Below, piece by piece: positions 11,674 to 22,918 of a stretch of DNA of 64,000 nucleotides. Every line of letters begins with the position of its first letter. Positions within the stretch are counted from its first letter, which is position 1. The DNA comes from Notospermus geniculatus. Lineage: Eukaryota > Nemertea > Pilidiophora > Heteronemertea > Lineidae. The DNA lies in the NCBI GenBank assembly GCA_002633025.1, contig NMRB01000738.1, positions 51,849 to 115,848 on the forward strand. The letters run 5' to 3'. The notes beneath the pieces are model-generated. The model was not told the DNA's origin. It worked only from the letters and a program-made list of their open reading frames with translations, and did not search any database. Position numbers and translations under genes: made by a program.

Positions 11674-12850
11674 TGAACTGATTAGGAACTCTTGGCTTTA
11701 CATGCATTCTGTTTAAAGAAACGAACTACTTAGTGCCCCCACCAGTGTACCCAAGGAAAGTAGGGTTTGGTATTGCACAGAAGCTTACCTATGTTTTATG
11801 CCCGATTCATTGTTTTAGTTGAAGACTGTTGTCTTAGTCATTGGCTGGTTTCATAAAACTTAGGACATGCTTTTACTCCAAATCTGCACAGCAATGTGCG
11901 ATGTAAATGTACTACAAAACCTAGGAAAAGCATTTGCTATCTTTTATAAATATCAGCCATTATGATTGATTCATGAGTTTTCCCCTGACAACAAAACCTG
12001 TCCATCTGACAGTGATTACATGTCACAACAGAAAATGTACAAGTCATAAATGCTTTCAACAAACCATGGGCATGGGTTGGGTGGGGATGACCAGGGGAGA
12101 CCTTTTGAAATGGCAGATAACAACAAAATTGGTCGTGTTGGACAAGAGCCTCGTTTTGGCTGATGGTCAGCCGGGAGCCAAACATTGAGATTCAAACTGA
12201 CCAACTCGACAACAAGTTGCGGATCAGTTTTGCCTGCACTGCCTCGTCTTGGGTAGGACTTCAGATTTTCATGTTGAGGATGAGAAGGCAGCTTTGTCCA
12301 ACATGACCTGGGTATTACATCATATGAAATGGGCCCTTCCAAAATGTCAGCAGCAGTTCTCGGAGGAAGTCCACTAATATTTCGTGGTATCATCGTGCCT
12401 GCCGCCAGGAGGCACACAGTCAGAAACCAAGAGCTAGGCCTACACGTATATAGGCCCACGCTATCCATATCTGTCGCACAACCTTCCTTGCGTTGTGAAT
12501 ATCCACGCCGGTCCATTACTAGTATATACAGACACCTATGCCGTGCAAACACGTTCGTCATGGACGCAATGTATCTTCCAGATGGAGACGACGATAGATC
12601 AAGCACGGCCAACAACAATCCAGCAGAAGCCACGTAGCCTACTCGTATCTAGCTTCCCGCGGTTCGCTATGTATTCAGTTTACCTACTGACAAAGCACGG
12701 AGCGTTCCGACTCATTCACTGTCATTCATTTACGGTAGTTCGCGTAATCCATACAAAATAACCGATGCCATCCTAGTCACACACATTACCCTACACGTCA
12801 TGGCTGACAAACAACCAGCCACATGATCGCATCCAATGAGAACACCCGTC

Positions 12851-14053
12851 TCATATCGCAGTTGTACACGACTCCATAGTACGTCCATTCTCATTGGCTA
12901 AAGCACTGTACTGCGAGTGTTCCCTATCCAATGGGAGAGGGCCTTTACAAAACAGTCTTTTGAATGTCTCCCTGAATTGTTTCGACATCCCAGTATAGAT
13001 AAAGAAGTTGATGGGATAACTTACTAGGATTAGCAGGTTGAATAAGATTGATGCTTTTGCTTGTAATTGAGTGTCAAGCAACTGAGTGTCAAGACTTATG
13101 TCTGTGATAAAGACAGCAAAAAATGTTCCAGAAGGAAGCTCTACAACTAGAAACACTCCGACAACCGCCACCATCATCATCGTCGTGCAGTTTGAATCTT
13201 TCAACTTCCTCACTTCAGATTTTCTATTTTGTTTTAAAAGTTGTGCACGACGTTTCTTAGCTTTCTGCATGGTCCTTATCAGCAGGACGTTAAGTACCAC
13301 CAGCATTATACACGGTATCAAGTGAATAAACAGTACACGGAACCAGTAGTACGTGTTGTAGAAGGGCAGAACTATCGAGCTAAGCCAGTCTGGGATAGTA
13401 AGTGTGCACGTTTTGATAGTGACGTTCGGGTTCAACTTTGACGGGACCTCGATTGGTGTGTAAATTTGGTCCAGAAATACTACAAAGTGGACAGCGACAC
13501 TAGCAACAAAAATGGCGATTGACACCTTAACTACATTGTTGATAGTGCACAATTTCTTGGCGAGTAAAAAATGACACACGTAGATGTAGCGCTGCATGGC
13601 AAGGGCAAGCGTCAACCATATCGACATCGTGTGAAACACAGTCGGAATCGCTCTCACGATTAGACTCTTTAAACTGCACCATTCATACGGCACGTAGTCC
13701 CGGTAGTTGCCGCCCATGAACGCGTAGAGATACCACGGAAGAGGCACAAGTCCCGTCAAAGTGTCTGAAACCGCCATGAAAACAAGAATCATGTTTGTCG
13801 GGGAGCGCATGTTGGGTTTCAACAGGATTAGGCAGACGAGAAAATTAGTCACTAACGTGAACACGATCACTACAGGGCTTATGAACCCGTTAATTGGGAT
13901 AGCGTACTCGAGGGGTGCTTCACTCACTGCGATAGGCAATATGGGTCTTTCCGGTATAGTGATATTCGTACAGTTTGTCGCAAGACACAGGTGTACCTCC
14001 TCGGTCGTAGGTGGCATATAGCCATTCGTCGCTGATACATTTTCCACGGACAT
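12851..14053 (-). CDS. Sex peptide / myoinhibitory peptide receptor-like GPCR, paralogue 1
   Basis: An intronless 400-aa class A G protein-coupled receptor of the sex peptide receptor (myoinhibitory peptide receptor) family; it would sit in the plasma membrane and respond to a neuropeptide, in insects coupling to Gi/o. The ATG is at 14053. N-glycosylation sequons lie at N5, N27 and N30. TM1 is about 54-78, TM2 85-112, TM3 132-156, TM4 172-195, TM5 236-262, TM6 290-315 and TM7 334-356. Family marks are PLEYAIPINGF before TM1, WLTLALAMQRYIYVCH at TM3, YWFRVLFIHLIPC at TM5, CTTMMMVAVVGVFLVVELP at TM6 and SYPINFFIYTGMSKQFRETF after TM7. C126 and C216 can form the usual TM3/ECL2 disulphide. DRY is replaced by QRY (154-156) and NPxxY by NFFIY (349-353). 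The tail ends TTAI, a class I PDZ ligand form. It is the first of three tandem paralogues. The exact ligand is inference. Confidence 0.95.
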   Translation of the reverse strand: MSVENVSATNGYMPPTTEEVHLCLATNCTNITIPERPILPIAVSEAPLEYAIPINGFISPVVIVFTLVTNFLVCLILLKPNMRSPTNMILVFMAVSDTLTGLVPLPWYLYAFMGGNYRDYVPYEWCSLKSLIVRAIPTVFHTMSIWLTLALAMQRYIYVCHFLLAKKLCTINNVVKVSIAIFVASVAVHFVVFLDQIYTPIEVPSKLNPNVTIKTCTLTIPDWLSSIVLPFYNTYYWFRVLFIHLIPCIMLVVLNVLLIRTMQKAKKRRAQLLKQNRKSEVRKLKDSNCTTMMMVAVVGVFLVVELPSGTFFAVFITDISLDTQLLDTQLQAKASILFNLLILVSYPINFFIYTGMSKQFRETFKRLFCKGPLPLDREHSQYSALANENGRTMESCTTAI

Positions 14054-15149
14054 AGCGATATCACTTTTGACTTTTTCCCGACGATATCAAAATATCACTT
14101 TCCTGCTTTACTAGACAGCAATAAAATTCGAAATATCACTTTTCAATTTGAAATATCTGCACGGTCTTTCGGCACAAAACAATCATTTTTTTGCCTTGAC
14201 GACAATTTATAATACGTTCTCCGGTAAATACGGAAACACAATAGAACAGTAGACTTTTGTGATCTATTACGTCACCACCTCGATTACATCACCTCGTTTC
14301 TTGCCCCATTTGATATTGAAATCCCATTTGAAGTCGTGAGAAATTCTCCAAAATTGTTCGATTGAAACGAATTTAATTCCAACACACTGTTTAGTGAACC
14401 GTGAGCCAAATCCTCCAGTATTTGAATTTCCAGTATTTTACGAGGATGAACTGATATCCAACACAATCTACCTTTTAAGGGATTCCAGTATTCGAATCAA
14501 ATGAAATGAAATCCCAACTCGTTGGTCATTAGAAAATGAGAAAAACTCCGCGACTGTTTGAGTGAAATGAATTCGAATCCAAAGACAAGGTCAGTTTCAA
14601 TGTGTGGTAAGTTTTCCACGGTTGTTAGAATGATATGACGGTTATTCCAGCACGGTGTTATTTTTAGTGTGCTGTGAACTTTCCAGAAGTGTTAGTGTTA
14701 GTGTTCGAAAGTGTTAGTGATGGAATTCAGGCGTACCTTCTATCATGCAGGCAAGGGATGACTACCAAACGGGCAAATGTCATGCCTATCCAGGGACGAT
14801 GGGTTCTTCACTTGATTTAACCTACGAACGAAAGAGACACAGAGTAAATGAAGGGCGAGGAGTCCATGACGGGGTGGGAGGACTTGTCAGGTCCCTACTC
14901 CCTAATTTTACAGTCGAATCGTCCGTGTAATCGCTCACAAGTTAGTGTTCATCACTACTATTAGGTATACAGCATGACAAATCTGAATCGTTGCTTTGAC
15001 TGTTAGCAGCTGTACTTATCATTTCTAACTACTAAAATCGTTTTGACTTATTCACATTTTCATCGCGAATCACACTGCAGGCACAGGCTTAAAGCACAAC
15101 ACAGCGGCGTCCAATGCACGTCCTTCACGACCCAATCACAAAACGCGTC
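14054..15149. other. Intergenic region between receptor paralogues 1 and 2
   Basis: About 1.1 kb between the start codon of paralogue 1 and the stop codon of paralogue 2. The 100 bases just upstream of paralogue 1 repeat the motif ATATCACTTT three times (around 14057, 14090 and 14130). Otherwise AT-rich with no repeat family or gene recognised. It should hold the promoter or 5' leader of paralogue 1; no TATA box or clear splice acceptor was identified. Confidence 0.5.
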
Positions 15150-16352
15150 TCATATCGACGTGGTACAGGTGTTCGCAGGACGTCCATTCTCATTGGCTAA
15201 TGCACAGTACTGAGAGTGTTCTCTGTCCAATGGGAGAGGGCCTTTGAAGAAGAGTCGTTTGAATGTCTCCCTGAATTGTTTTGACATCCCCGTATAGATG
15301 AAGAAGTTGATTGGATAACTAATTAGGATAAGCAGGTTAAATAAAGTTGATGCCTTGGCGCGATCTTCGTCTGGGAGAATCCCTGCGCTTAGACTCATGT
15401 CTGTAACCCAAATGGCGAAAAATACTCCAGAAGGAAGCTCTACAACTAGAAACACTCCGACAACAGCCACCATCATCATCGTCGTGCAGTTTGAATCTTT
15501 CAACTTCCTCACTTCAGATTTTCTATTTTGTCTTAAAAGTTGTGCACGACGTTTCTTAGCTTTCTGCATGGTCCTTATCAGCAGGACGTTAAGTACCACC
15601 AGCATTATACACGGTATCAAGTGAATAAACAGTACACGGAACCAGTAGTACGTGTTGTAAAAGGGCATTGCTATCGACGCAAGCCATTGTGGGGTGCCCT
15701 GCGCACACGTTTTGATGGTGACGTTTGGGTTCAACAATGAAGGGAGCTCGAGCGGTTTGTAAATTTGGTCGAGAAAAACAACGAAATGGACAGCGATACT
15801 GGCAAAGAGGATCCCACCCGATACTTTTACTACATTGTTGATAGTGCACCATTTCTTGGCGAGTAAAAAATGACACACGTAGATGTAGCGCTGCATGGCA
15901 AGGGCAAGCGTCAACCATATCGACATCGTGTGAAACACAGTCGGAATCGCTCTCACGATTAGACTCCGTAAACTGCACCATTCATACGGCACGTAGTCCC
16001 GATAGTTGCCGCCCATGAACGCGTAGAGATACCACGGAAGAGGCACAAGTCCCGTCAAAGTGTCTGAAACCGCCATGAAAACAAGAATCATGTTTGTCGG
16101 GGAGCGCATGTTAGGTTTCAACAGGATTAGGCAGACGAGAAAATTAGTCACTAAGGTGAACACGATCACTACGGGGCTTATGTACCCATTGATTGGGATG
16201 GCGTAGTTCAGCGGTGCGGCGTCGACGTTGACTGGTACAAGTTGCCTCTGTGGGGCGGCAGCATTCGTGCAGTTCTCATCAGCACACGTCGATAGGATCT
16301 CCTCCGTCGTTGCAAACGGCACGTAGCCGACAGTGACGTTTTCAACCGCCAT
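15150..16352 (-). CDS. Sex peptide / myoinhibitory peptide receptor-like GPCR, paralogue 2
   Basis: An intronless 400-aa receptor, same strand as its neighbour and colinear with it almost residue for residue. It has the same family marks (PLNYAIPINGY, WLTLALAMQRYIYVCH, YWFRVLFIHLIPC, SYPINFFIYTGMSKQFRETF), the QRY and NFFIY variants, C126 and C216, and a C-terminus TTSI. The long block from the end of TM6 back through ICL3, TM5 and the start of ECL2 is nearly identical in DNA to paralogue 1, including synonymous sites, while the N-terminus, part of ECL2 (PLELPSLLNPN, CAQGTPQWLAS) and ECL3 (WVTDMSLSAGILPDED) differ. The ATG at 16352 follows in-frame non-coding sequence. This is a recent tandem duplicate, or one homogenised by gene conversion; a related but not identical ligand is plausible. 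Confidence 0.95.
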   Translation of the reverse strand: MAVENVTVGYVPFATTEEILSTCADENCTNAAAPQRQLVPVNVDAAPLNYAIPINGYISPVVIVFTLVTNFLVCLILLKPNMRSPTNMILVFMAVSDTLTGLVPLPWYLYAFMGGNYRDYVPYEWCSLRSLIVRAIPTVFHTMSIWLTLALAMQRYIYVCHFLLAKKWCTINNVVKVSGGILFASIAVHFVVFLDQIYKPLELPSLLNPNVTIKTCAQGTPQWLASIAMPFYNTYYWFRVLFIHLIPCIMLVVLNVLLIRTMQKAKKRRAQLLRQNRKSEVRKLKDSNCTTMMMVAVVGVFLVVELPSGVFFAIWVTDMSLSAGILPDEDRAKASTLFNLLILISYPINFFIYTGMSKQFRETFKRLFFKGPLPLDREHSQYCALANENGRPANTCTTSI

Positions 16353-18324
16353 ATTTGTACATTAGTCTCCTCCAAGCAAAGTGTATAACATCAAATTCCT
16401 CCAACTTTATCTCGCCTAGACAGCCAACTGCCCAGTCATAGTGCCACTCCTTAAGGTCAGTCGTTCGCACGGACTCTCCGAGAGCGTCACAGATTCGCAA
16501 TCATACACGTAACTAGATACTCGCCGGATCCTTACCAGAATCTACCGGTTCATCACGACAGCCTTTTCAAGGAATCATACAGATGTTTGTCCAGATCATC
16601 ATCTGTTCGTTTTACTGGTTACTAATTCATTTCAGTTCCACTGAAATCCACATACAAAGTTCGAATCATTTACTCCACAGATACCACAAATCACACAGCC
16701 ATACCTGGGGTCACACGGTCCAATCACGACTGTCCACGTGCGCTGGCGGATGAATTCGAGTTTGCAGTCACCTGTGGAAGAGAGAGAGACACTCTGTTAT
16801 TGGACACTGTACGTCTTTTTGGAATCGACTACGCAGAAGTTCAGGAGGCGTCAGAGGTCATTGTGATGGAGATTCTTTATAACAACCTTACTCATACTGA
16901 GAACGGATGTGGTAGGGCTCAGCAAAACAACGGAATGAACGAACCACGGAAATCTAAAACAAGGAACGCGAAGCATGGCCTACACCGGAGCGAAGCATGC
17001 CTTTGCTTGTTCGTTTTCCTAAATAAGTTCGTCGATGGGTGTCGTGATTATGATTTAAGTACAAAATTCACTTAAAGTGTGAATTTTGTCGGCCCTTCTT
17101 GTTGTTGCCGGTGTAACATCTGCCAGTGTTCCCCATCTGTGAGTGCTCCCCTCCTATTGTCTGACGGAATAAGCTGCGACTTGACAATAGGGGACACACA
17201 GAAGAACATGTCGATCTATCTGCCAGCGTTTCCCAAACAATAGGAGGACACACTTGCCCACAGCAACACTGGCAGATGTGACACCTGCCCCAGACGAGGA
17301 GACGGGGGGGGGGATAATATTGACCAGACGATAAACATCGCCTGTTGCATCCTCGTTTGCGGTGGACACATCTCTTTCATCTGTGTCTTGAGCGAGAGGT
17401 CAGAGTGTCTTGGTCAACTTTTGCAGTTGTACTCATTCGTCTTACCTTGGAAACTGAAGCAGTGATGTTCTCTTGACTCGATCAAACCACACTCATTAGT
17501 TGACTAGGCCTTAATTATCGCTGTCTCGTTCTAGGTGCCGTAGGCCAGGGAAGACGTGCATCAGTTCGTCATGTGGTAAGGTCAACCATCGCAGGAGTCA
17601 CGATCAGAAGGCCCTGTCGAGGATTGTCACGCCTGTTAAAAACGAAGGAAAAAAGAACCAGTTAGTCCTGAGAAACAGAAACAGATCCACAATGGCGGAT
17701 AGTCATAAAAGATAGCAAATGCTTTTACTTCAAGTTTTGCAGTACACTTAAATTCGATACTGCTGTACAAATCTTAAGTAAAAGCATTTTATGAATACCA
17801 GCCAATATCACAAGAACAAAAACATTGTGTGTATGTGTAGGGCTAAACGTTTTGAAGTGTACAGAACAACCAGTTTTCTTTGGCCACCAAAACATACGGT
17901 ACATTTAAGAATTAATGACCATAGACGCATTACGTGTCTCTTCAACGGCAAGATTTTTGTTGTAATGCATAAACTGGGCATTCGGTACTTAGCCTACATT
18001 GCAGGAACTACAAAATTGCTGGCAAATGAAATTGCCAAAAACAAACTTTCGAATAGCAACCTAACAGAAGTTGAAAAGGAAACATGGTTTTCTATGCAAC
18101 AAGTGAAAGACACTCATGCTTGTTCCTATTGCCGCCACTCTCAGAAACGAATGGGTCACTTCTCGTGCGAAGTCATGTGCTGAACGGATTCCGTTTGGTG
18201 TCAGATCAGCGTAGAGCTGGTCCGTCTTCCTCTCTCCTTATCTCTGAAGGTGCAGAATCCTCCCAAATGGAGATTTAGAGTCGAGCATCTCATGCACGAA
18301 GGTTCAACGTCAACAATAGGGAGA

Positions 18325-18440
18325 TTTCACAAAGCCCTCGAAACGCCAACGCGGGCGCCAAACCCATTGTTCGACGCCAAGAAGAGAGCACCGAAGAAAA
18401 GGATAGACGTACGCGTTGGCGTTTTTGGGGCTTTGCGAAA
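18325..18440. mobile_element. Palindromic MITE family A, copy 2
   Basis: Arms CGAAACGCCAACGCGGGCG and CGCGTTGGCGTTTTTGGGG flank a core with AAGAGAGCACCGAAGAAAAG. It is followed directly by ACTCTATAATTTGAAGTGCG, which also follows copy 3, so the two probably arose by local duplication or targeted insertion. Confidence 0.75.
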
Positions 18441-18460
18441 ACTCTATAATTTGAAGTGCG

Positions 18461-18575
18461 TTTCGCAAAGCCCCCGAAACGGCAACGCAAACGCCAAATC
18501 CATTGTTTGATGCCACGAAGAGAGCACCGAACAAAGTAAAGACGTTCGCTTTGGCGTTTCGGGGGCTTTGCGAAA
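18461..18575. mobile_element. Palindromic MITE family A, copy 3
   Basis: Ends TTTCGCAAAGCCCCCGAAAC and GTTTCGGGGGCTTTGCGAAA are perfect inverted repeats; this is the best-preserved copy and defines the family termini. Twenty bases separate it from copy 2, and the same AACTCTATAATTTGAAGTGC follows each. Confidence 0.8.
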
Positions 18576-20232
18576 ACTCTATAATTTGAAGTGCTTTACT
18601 TCACATGGGTCAAACTTTGGGACACCTTGTGTCCCGGACATCACCTCACTTACCTTCATCCATCAGCTGCAACACTCAGAGAATAAAATTGTTAGGAAAT
18701 GTACATGTTATAACTGGAATGGAGAAGATCTTGTAATGTTAATGACCTGTGTATTTAACAGAATATATACCAACCTGATAACCATGGTAACATGGGATAC
18801 GTCCCAGGAATGTTTGTGGTGGTCTGTCACACGTCGTGTGTGGTGCATGTAATTATAGCTTTGACGTCATTCGCTGATTAGCAGATATACTTTGAAAGTG
18901 TTTATGAAACCTTCTTAGATTTTCGAGAAAAAATCCCCAGTCGTTGAATTTAAGGCGAAAACGTTTTTCTCAACGTCTTCCTATGTCTGATTGTTATTTT
19001 TCTTCCCATCATTCGCCTCTTGTCTTGGTAGACTCTCTCTAATACTTCGAAGCAAGAAGACTGGGGTTTTTTTAACTAAAAAAGGCAATACTAGTACTCC
19101 GTTGATCAGTTTGTAGCTAAAATCTCAATAACTTGGTGATCGTTTCGATGTCAGACAACTTTTGCTGGCAATAAAATGACTTGCGTCGTGTTGAGAGTTA
19201 AAGAAATTGTCCACCATTAACCGACAGACCATCTTGCAAATCTTCATCAGCACTGGGAGGTCACCCTGCAACTCTCATAAGTTCTCCCGGCTCCAATAAT
19301 CTCAATTCCATATTCAAATTTCGAGTATGGGTATTTTGGACCACATCCATTTGTCCTTACTTCCTACTGGAAAATGTTTCTGTGCAGAACAGTCAAGGCA
19401 GCGGGCAGAGCCTCCACAAAACGACTGATCGGCGCTAGACACCCATTCGCACCAGCAGTCCATACAAAAGCTGTCTTTTTGTAAGTCTTCTTAGATATAA
19501 GCCAACCCTCAGGGTAGAGCAGTCGGTACTCTCGTACCCACACCAACGTGATGTGTAAGGGTACACCTTCCTTTTGGTCGTCCCCAGCGTGATTTTGGGA
19601 TCGTCGGATGGTTTTCCAGGATGTGGCCAGGCCATGCCAGTTCGTGTGGAAGGTTCTAAGGCACTATTCCAAAATCTTCGCTTCAGAATACACATCAAAA
19701 CATTATACGACTTCGAATTATCTTTGAAAATATACACCTATCCTGTCCACGTTAAAGCACATAGGAAATACAATACGTACGTTCATGCAAGTTATATTCC
19801 ATATGCAATTAAAATAAAAGATCACACACTGCCATGGAATTCAAGGCTTGACGTCCAAGATGTGGTAGTTTAAACCACTGACACAATTGTAGGTATCTTG
19901 CACGAGGGAGGGGTGAACGCTTTCGAAGGTACATGTCTTTTTGGCGGCTTCTTTTGAAAACGCGTGAAAACGTGCGGTCCATTGCGTTCACTTGATCGGA
20001 TGCTATACGTCATGGCCCTCTTTTGGCTACACCGTTCACTACTTGGCCTCTTTTTTGAAAGTATGTCATTAATTGAACGTTATGGTCCTTCTTTTGTGGC
20101 CTCCGATATTGGGTTTGAAAACGTCATGTTTAAAGGCCACACAATGTACTCATTAACAGCAAAGTATCCGAGACATTTCCTCGGTGCAGGATACCTTTAA
20201 GGCCTCTAAAATGGATGAGGTCAAGGACAATC

Positions 20233-21462
20233 TTAGATAGCCGACGTGGTAGTCGTCGACGCGACATGTCCAGTGTTGGCGTTACAACGGCCATTTTCAT
20301 TGGCTAACGTCATGTACTGTGACTGCTCCGGTCGTTCTACTGGCTGACTGTTACCACCGAGAAACAATCGCTTGAATGTCTCCCGGAACACACGTGACAT
20401 CCCGCAGTAAATAAAGAAGTTCACGGGATAGGACAATAATATGAAAAAATTAAGCATCAACTCGATGATTTTGATTAGTCTTTTCAAGCGAGTTGGGTCA
20501 ATCACTGTGAAAACGACTGCGTAGAGTAATAAAAAACTTCCGGCGGGTATTTCGACGATGAGGAACACTCCAACCACCGCCACCATCATCATGGTCGTAC
20601 AACTCGAGTCCTTAAGCTTCTTACACTCTGTCCTTTTGTTTTGCCTCAGAAGCTGGGCGCGTCGCTTCTTCGCCTCCTTCATGGTCCGGATAAGCAAGGC
20701 GTTTAGAATCACGAGACTGATACATGGGAAGACGTGTATGAAAACAATACGAAACCACGTATATATATTATAGAAAATCATACTGTTCTTTGCAAACCAT
20801 TCATGTTGGACTTTTTCGCACGCTGGCACGGTTCTGTTTGTGTTGGGGGTCACAACACTGTCACTCGTGGTACGATAGTAATGTGTGTCCAGGAAGCTGC
20901 TTATATGTACTAAAAATGATAGAAAATATATTCCGCCGATAGTCCGTAGTGTGTTCTGTTGCGTGCACCACCTTTTGGCTACTAATGAATGACAAACGTA
21001 GATGTATCTCTGGGCTGCCAGAGCCAGTGTCAGCCATATTGAAGCAGTGTGGAATATAGTGGGTAGAGCACGGCCTAGGATTGAGTTCACGATGCACCAT
21101 TCGTAGGGGACCCATTCAACATGGTGGCCGAAACTATAGAAATAAAGATACTGTGGGATCGGTGTGAGTCCTGTCAGGGTGTCAGACACGGCCATTGCGA
21201 CGAGTAGCATGTTGGTCGGCGATCTCATGTGAGGTTTGAGGAGAACGATACAGACCAAACTGTTTGTGATCACCGTGAAAAGTATCAATGGTGGAATTAA
21301 GTAGCCGTTGACAGGGACAGCAATGTCAGCTATGATCAAGCCAAGATGTTCCAACTCCCGAGTCATATTCCTAGGCCTCTCCTCGTCCGCTGTTGTCATT
21401 GTGATGTTGCCCTGTCCTGGGCCCGTGAGGCTGGCATTGTACTGAATCGTCGGTGAAGTCAT
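20233..21462 (-). CDS. Sex peptide / myoinhibitory peptide receptor-like GPCR, paralogue 3
   Basis: An intronless receptor, 409 aa from the ATG at 21462. The frame stays open upstream to about 21555 but has no earlier ATG, so the shorter start is chosen. Sequons occur at N9, N19 and N32. Segments align with the two other paralogues: TM3 ends WLTLALAAQRYIYVCH, TM5 YTWFRIVFIHVFPC, TM6 CTTMMMVAVVGVFLIVEIP, TM7 ILLSYPVNFFIYCGMSRVF. QRY is at 151-153 and NFFIY replaces NPxxY. C123 and C215 can form the conserved disulphide. The C-terminus ends TSAI, again a possible class I PDZ ligand. Its extracellular regions are unrelated to those of paralogues 1 and 2, and its identity is spread evenly with no near-identical DNA block, so it is the oldest branch of the local cluster. 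The ligand is not known from sequence. Confidence 0.95.
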   Translation of the reverse strand: MTSPTIQYNASLTGPGQGNITMTTADEERPRNMTRELEHLGLIIADIAVPVNGYLIPPLILFTVITNSLVCIVLLKPHMRSPTNMLLVAMAVSDTLTGLTPIPQYLYFYSFGHHVEWVPYEWCIVNSILGRALPTIFHTASIWLTLALAAQRYIYVCHSLVAKRWCTQQNTLRTIGGIYFLSFLVHISSFLDTHYYRTTSDSVVTPNTNRTVPACEKVQHEWFAKNSMIFYNIYTWFRIVFIHVFPCISLVILNALLIRTMKEAKKRRAQLLRQNKRTECKKLKDSSCTTMMMVAVVGVFLIVEIPAGSFLLLYAVVFTVIDPTRLKRLIKIIELMLNFFILLSYPVNFFIYCGMSRVFRETFKRLFLGGNSQPVERPEQSQYMTLANENGRCNANTGHVASTTTTSAI

Positions 21463-22918
21463 GGTCAATGATTCGTATCTCAGTCCTGTGGTAGATATAT
21501 ATATCAAACTTCGACAATCGTCATCATATCCATTCAACTTCAATTTTCGTTTCACCAGTTGCTTAAAAGGTTAGGCATCTCACAAATCAATTGACTTTCT
21601 CTGCCTTTTGGAAGGCAATCTTAACCAAATTATCATCATGCTACGAAAAAGTTCTCGAATCCGCTTTTCTGACCAGGTTGATGGTTTCAGAAAGTTCGTC
21701 CTCGTAGATGCAGTATTGAAGTCTTTGAATCAGCGCACAACTTTACTTCACCAGTTTCTCCACAGGCGGCGCCACTAGGCCTTCATTGGCGAAACCTGAA
21801 AATACATTAAAAACGACAATTAGTTTTGCTGGAATTGATTTCCCGAAGCAAATTTGTTTGTGTCAAGGATGTTCCAGCGAGTGTCACAATCAGGAAAGAG
21901 ACTTCTTAAGTAACGTGACAGTCATTCCAAAAACGTGATCGGAATATGAGATTTTTTTATATTCATCCAGATGAATTTTTTCTGCATGTTTTGACAATCT
22001 GATTACAAGGCTGGCCGGGTGTATGAGGAAGCCACATAGACACCATGTAATAAGATTACACAACCTAAGACATGTCGTATCATATCAGTATTTTTCCTCA
22101 CGCAACTTATTAACTTGTTTGATATGTGATATACTTAAGAACATTAACCAGTAGTTTGGACGTGACACTGCGTGTTTGCTACATAATAGTGATTGTCTTT
22201 GACTCTTTTAGATGTAATAACTGAGAATAATGCCTTCCGTATCCCAGTGACAAGTAGAGGAACAATAATATTACATTATAATCATGCTTAACATATCATG
22301 CACGTGTTTGTCGATAACGAAAATATCATGGCATCAAATAATGAACGATAGCTTTGCCATTCAACCTGAATGTACCGATTGGTAGCCAGTATGTGACTCG
22401 CCGGGTGTGGCGAAGCTCTCAACTCGGTTGAGGGATGAGGGGTTGATGTGGTGGTGATGGCGATAAACAGTAGTGGGTTCATTCTCATAAAGTCTCAAAA
22501 TGTCGGCAAGTCAGATCTGTCACGTTGGTACTTCAGTTTGAATGGCAAACGCTCCAGTGTAATAAACAAATGTACCCAGTGATGTACACTAATTGTGCAT
22601 GCAGCGTGCAGAAAATGCAACAGAATGTCTCTTAAAGTCATGCGAAATAAAAAAGGAAAAAAATGAACGCAAAATAAAAATGGTATCTTTCTGAGAATGA
22701 CGTGTCGTGTTTTCTCTCTTCCTCCTCCGGAGGTGGAGAAGGCGGACGCCCATTGATATCAAAACGGAGACAAACATTGACTTGGAAACTTATTTTTCTC
22801 TGTCGGTACTGCAACTCATTTTCTTTTCCTATGGTTTAACTCATCCAAAACTCAGGGCTGTCGTTTGTGTTACTGGTCTTAAGTCATCAGGAAACCAACC
22901 AATGAGAAGTCCAATCGA

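Larger units (their letters stand above)
5096..12850. other. Intergenic region with repeats, no gene recognised
   Basis: About 7.7 kb between the secreted-protein gene and the first receptor. I find no reading frame with coding character plus splice sites; the 189-codon frame at 9458-10027 runs through repeats and has no recognisable motif. The stretch holds inverted-repeat elements at 5465-5586, 7077-7478 and 9684-9762, a twice-repeated block at 10250-10750 and a 41-bp minisatellite at 11188-11673. The proximal part presumably includes promoter sequence of the upstream gene, but no element is clear enough to call. Confidence 0.6.
16353..20232. other. Intergenic region between receptor paralogues 2 and 3
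   Basis: About 3.9 kb. It contains two adjacent copies of palindromic MITE family A (18325-18575) and a short inverted repeat at about 17703-17790 (GCAAATGCTTTTACTT against AAGTAAAAGCATTTT) whose arms recur at about 11870-11950. An ATG-initiated plus-strand frame of 130 codons at 17791-18183 begins inside the latter repeat and shows no motif, so it is not called a gene. Nothing else is recognised. Confidence 0.5.

Noticed and set aside
12016-12633. 205-codon minus-strand frame upstream of the receptor cluster
   Set aside because: Low-quality composition (many Pro, Arg and Cys in irregular order), overlapping open frames on the other strand, no motif.
13086-13325. Plus-strand frames opposite the receptor genes (also 13241-13441, 13761-14021, 15355-15740, 20558-20773)
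   Set aside because: Antisense shadows of the receptor coding sequence; they are open only because of codon composition on the sense strand.
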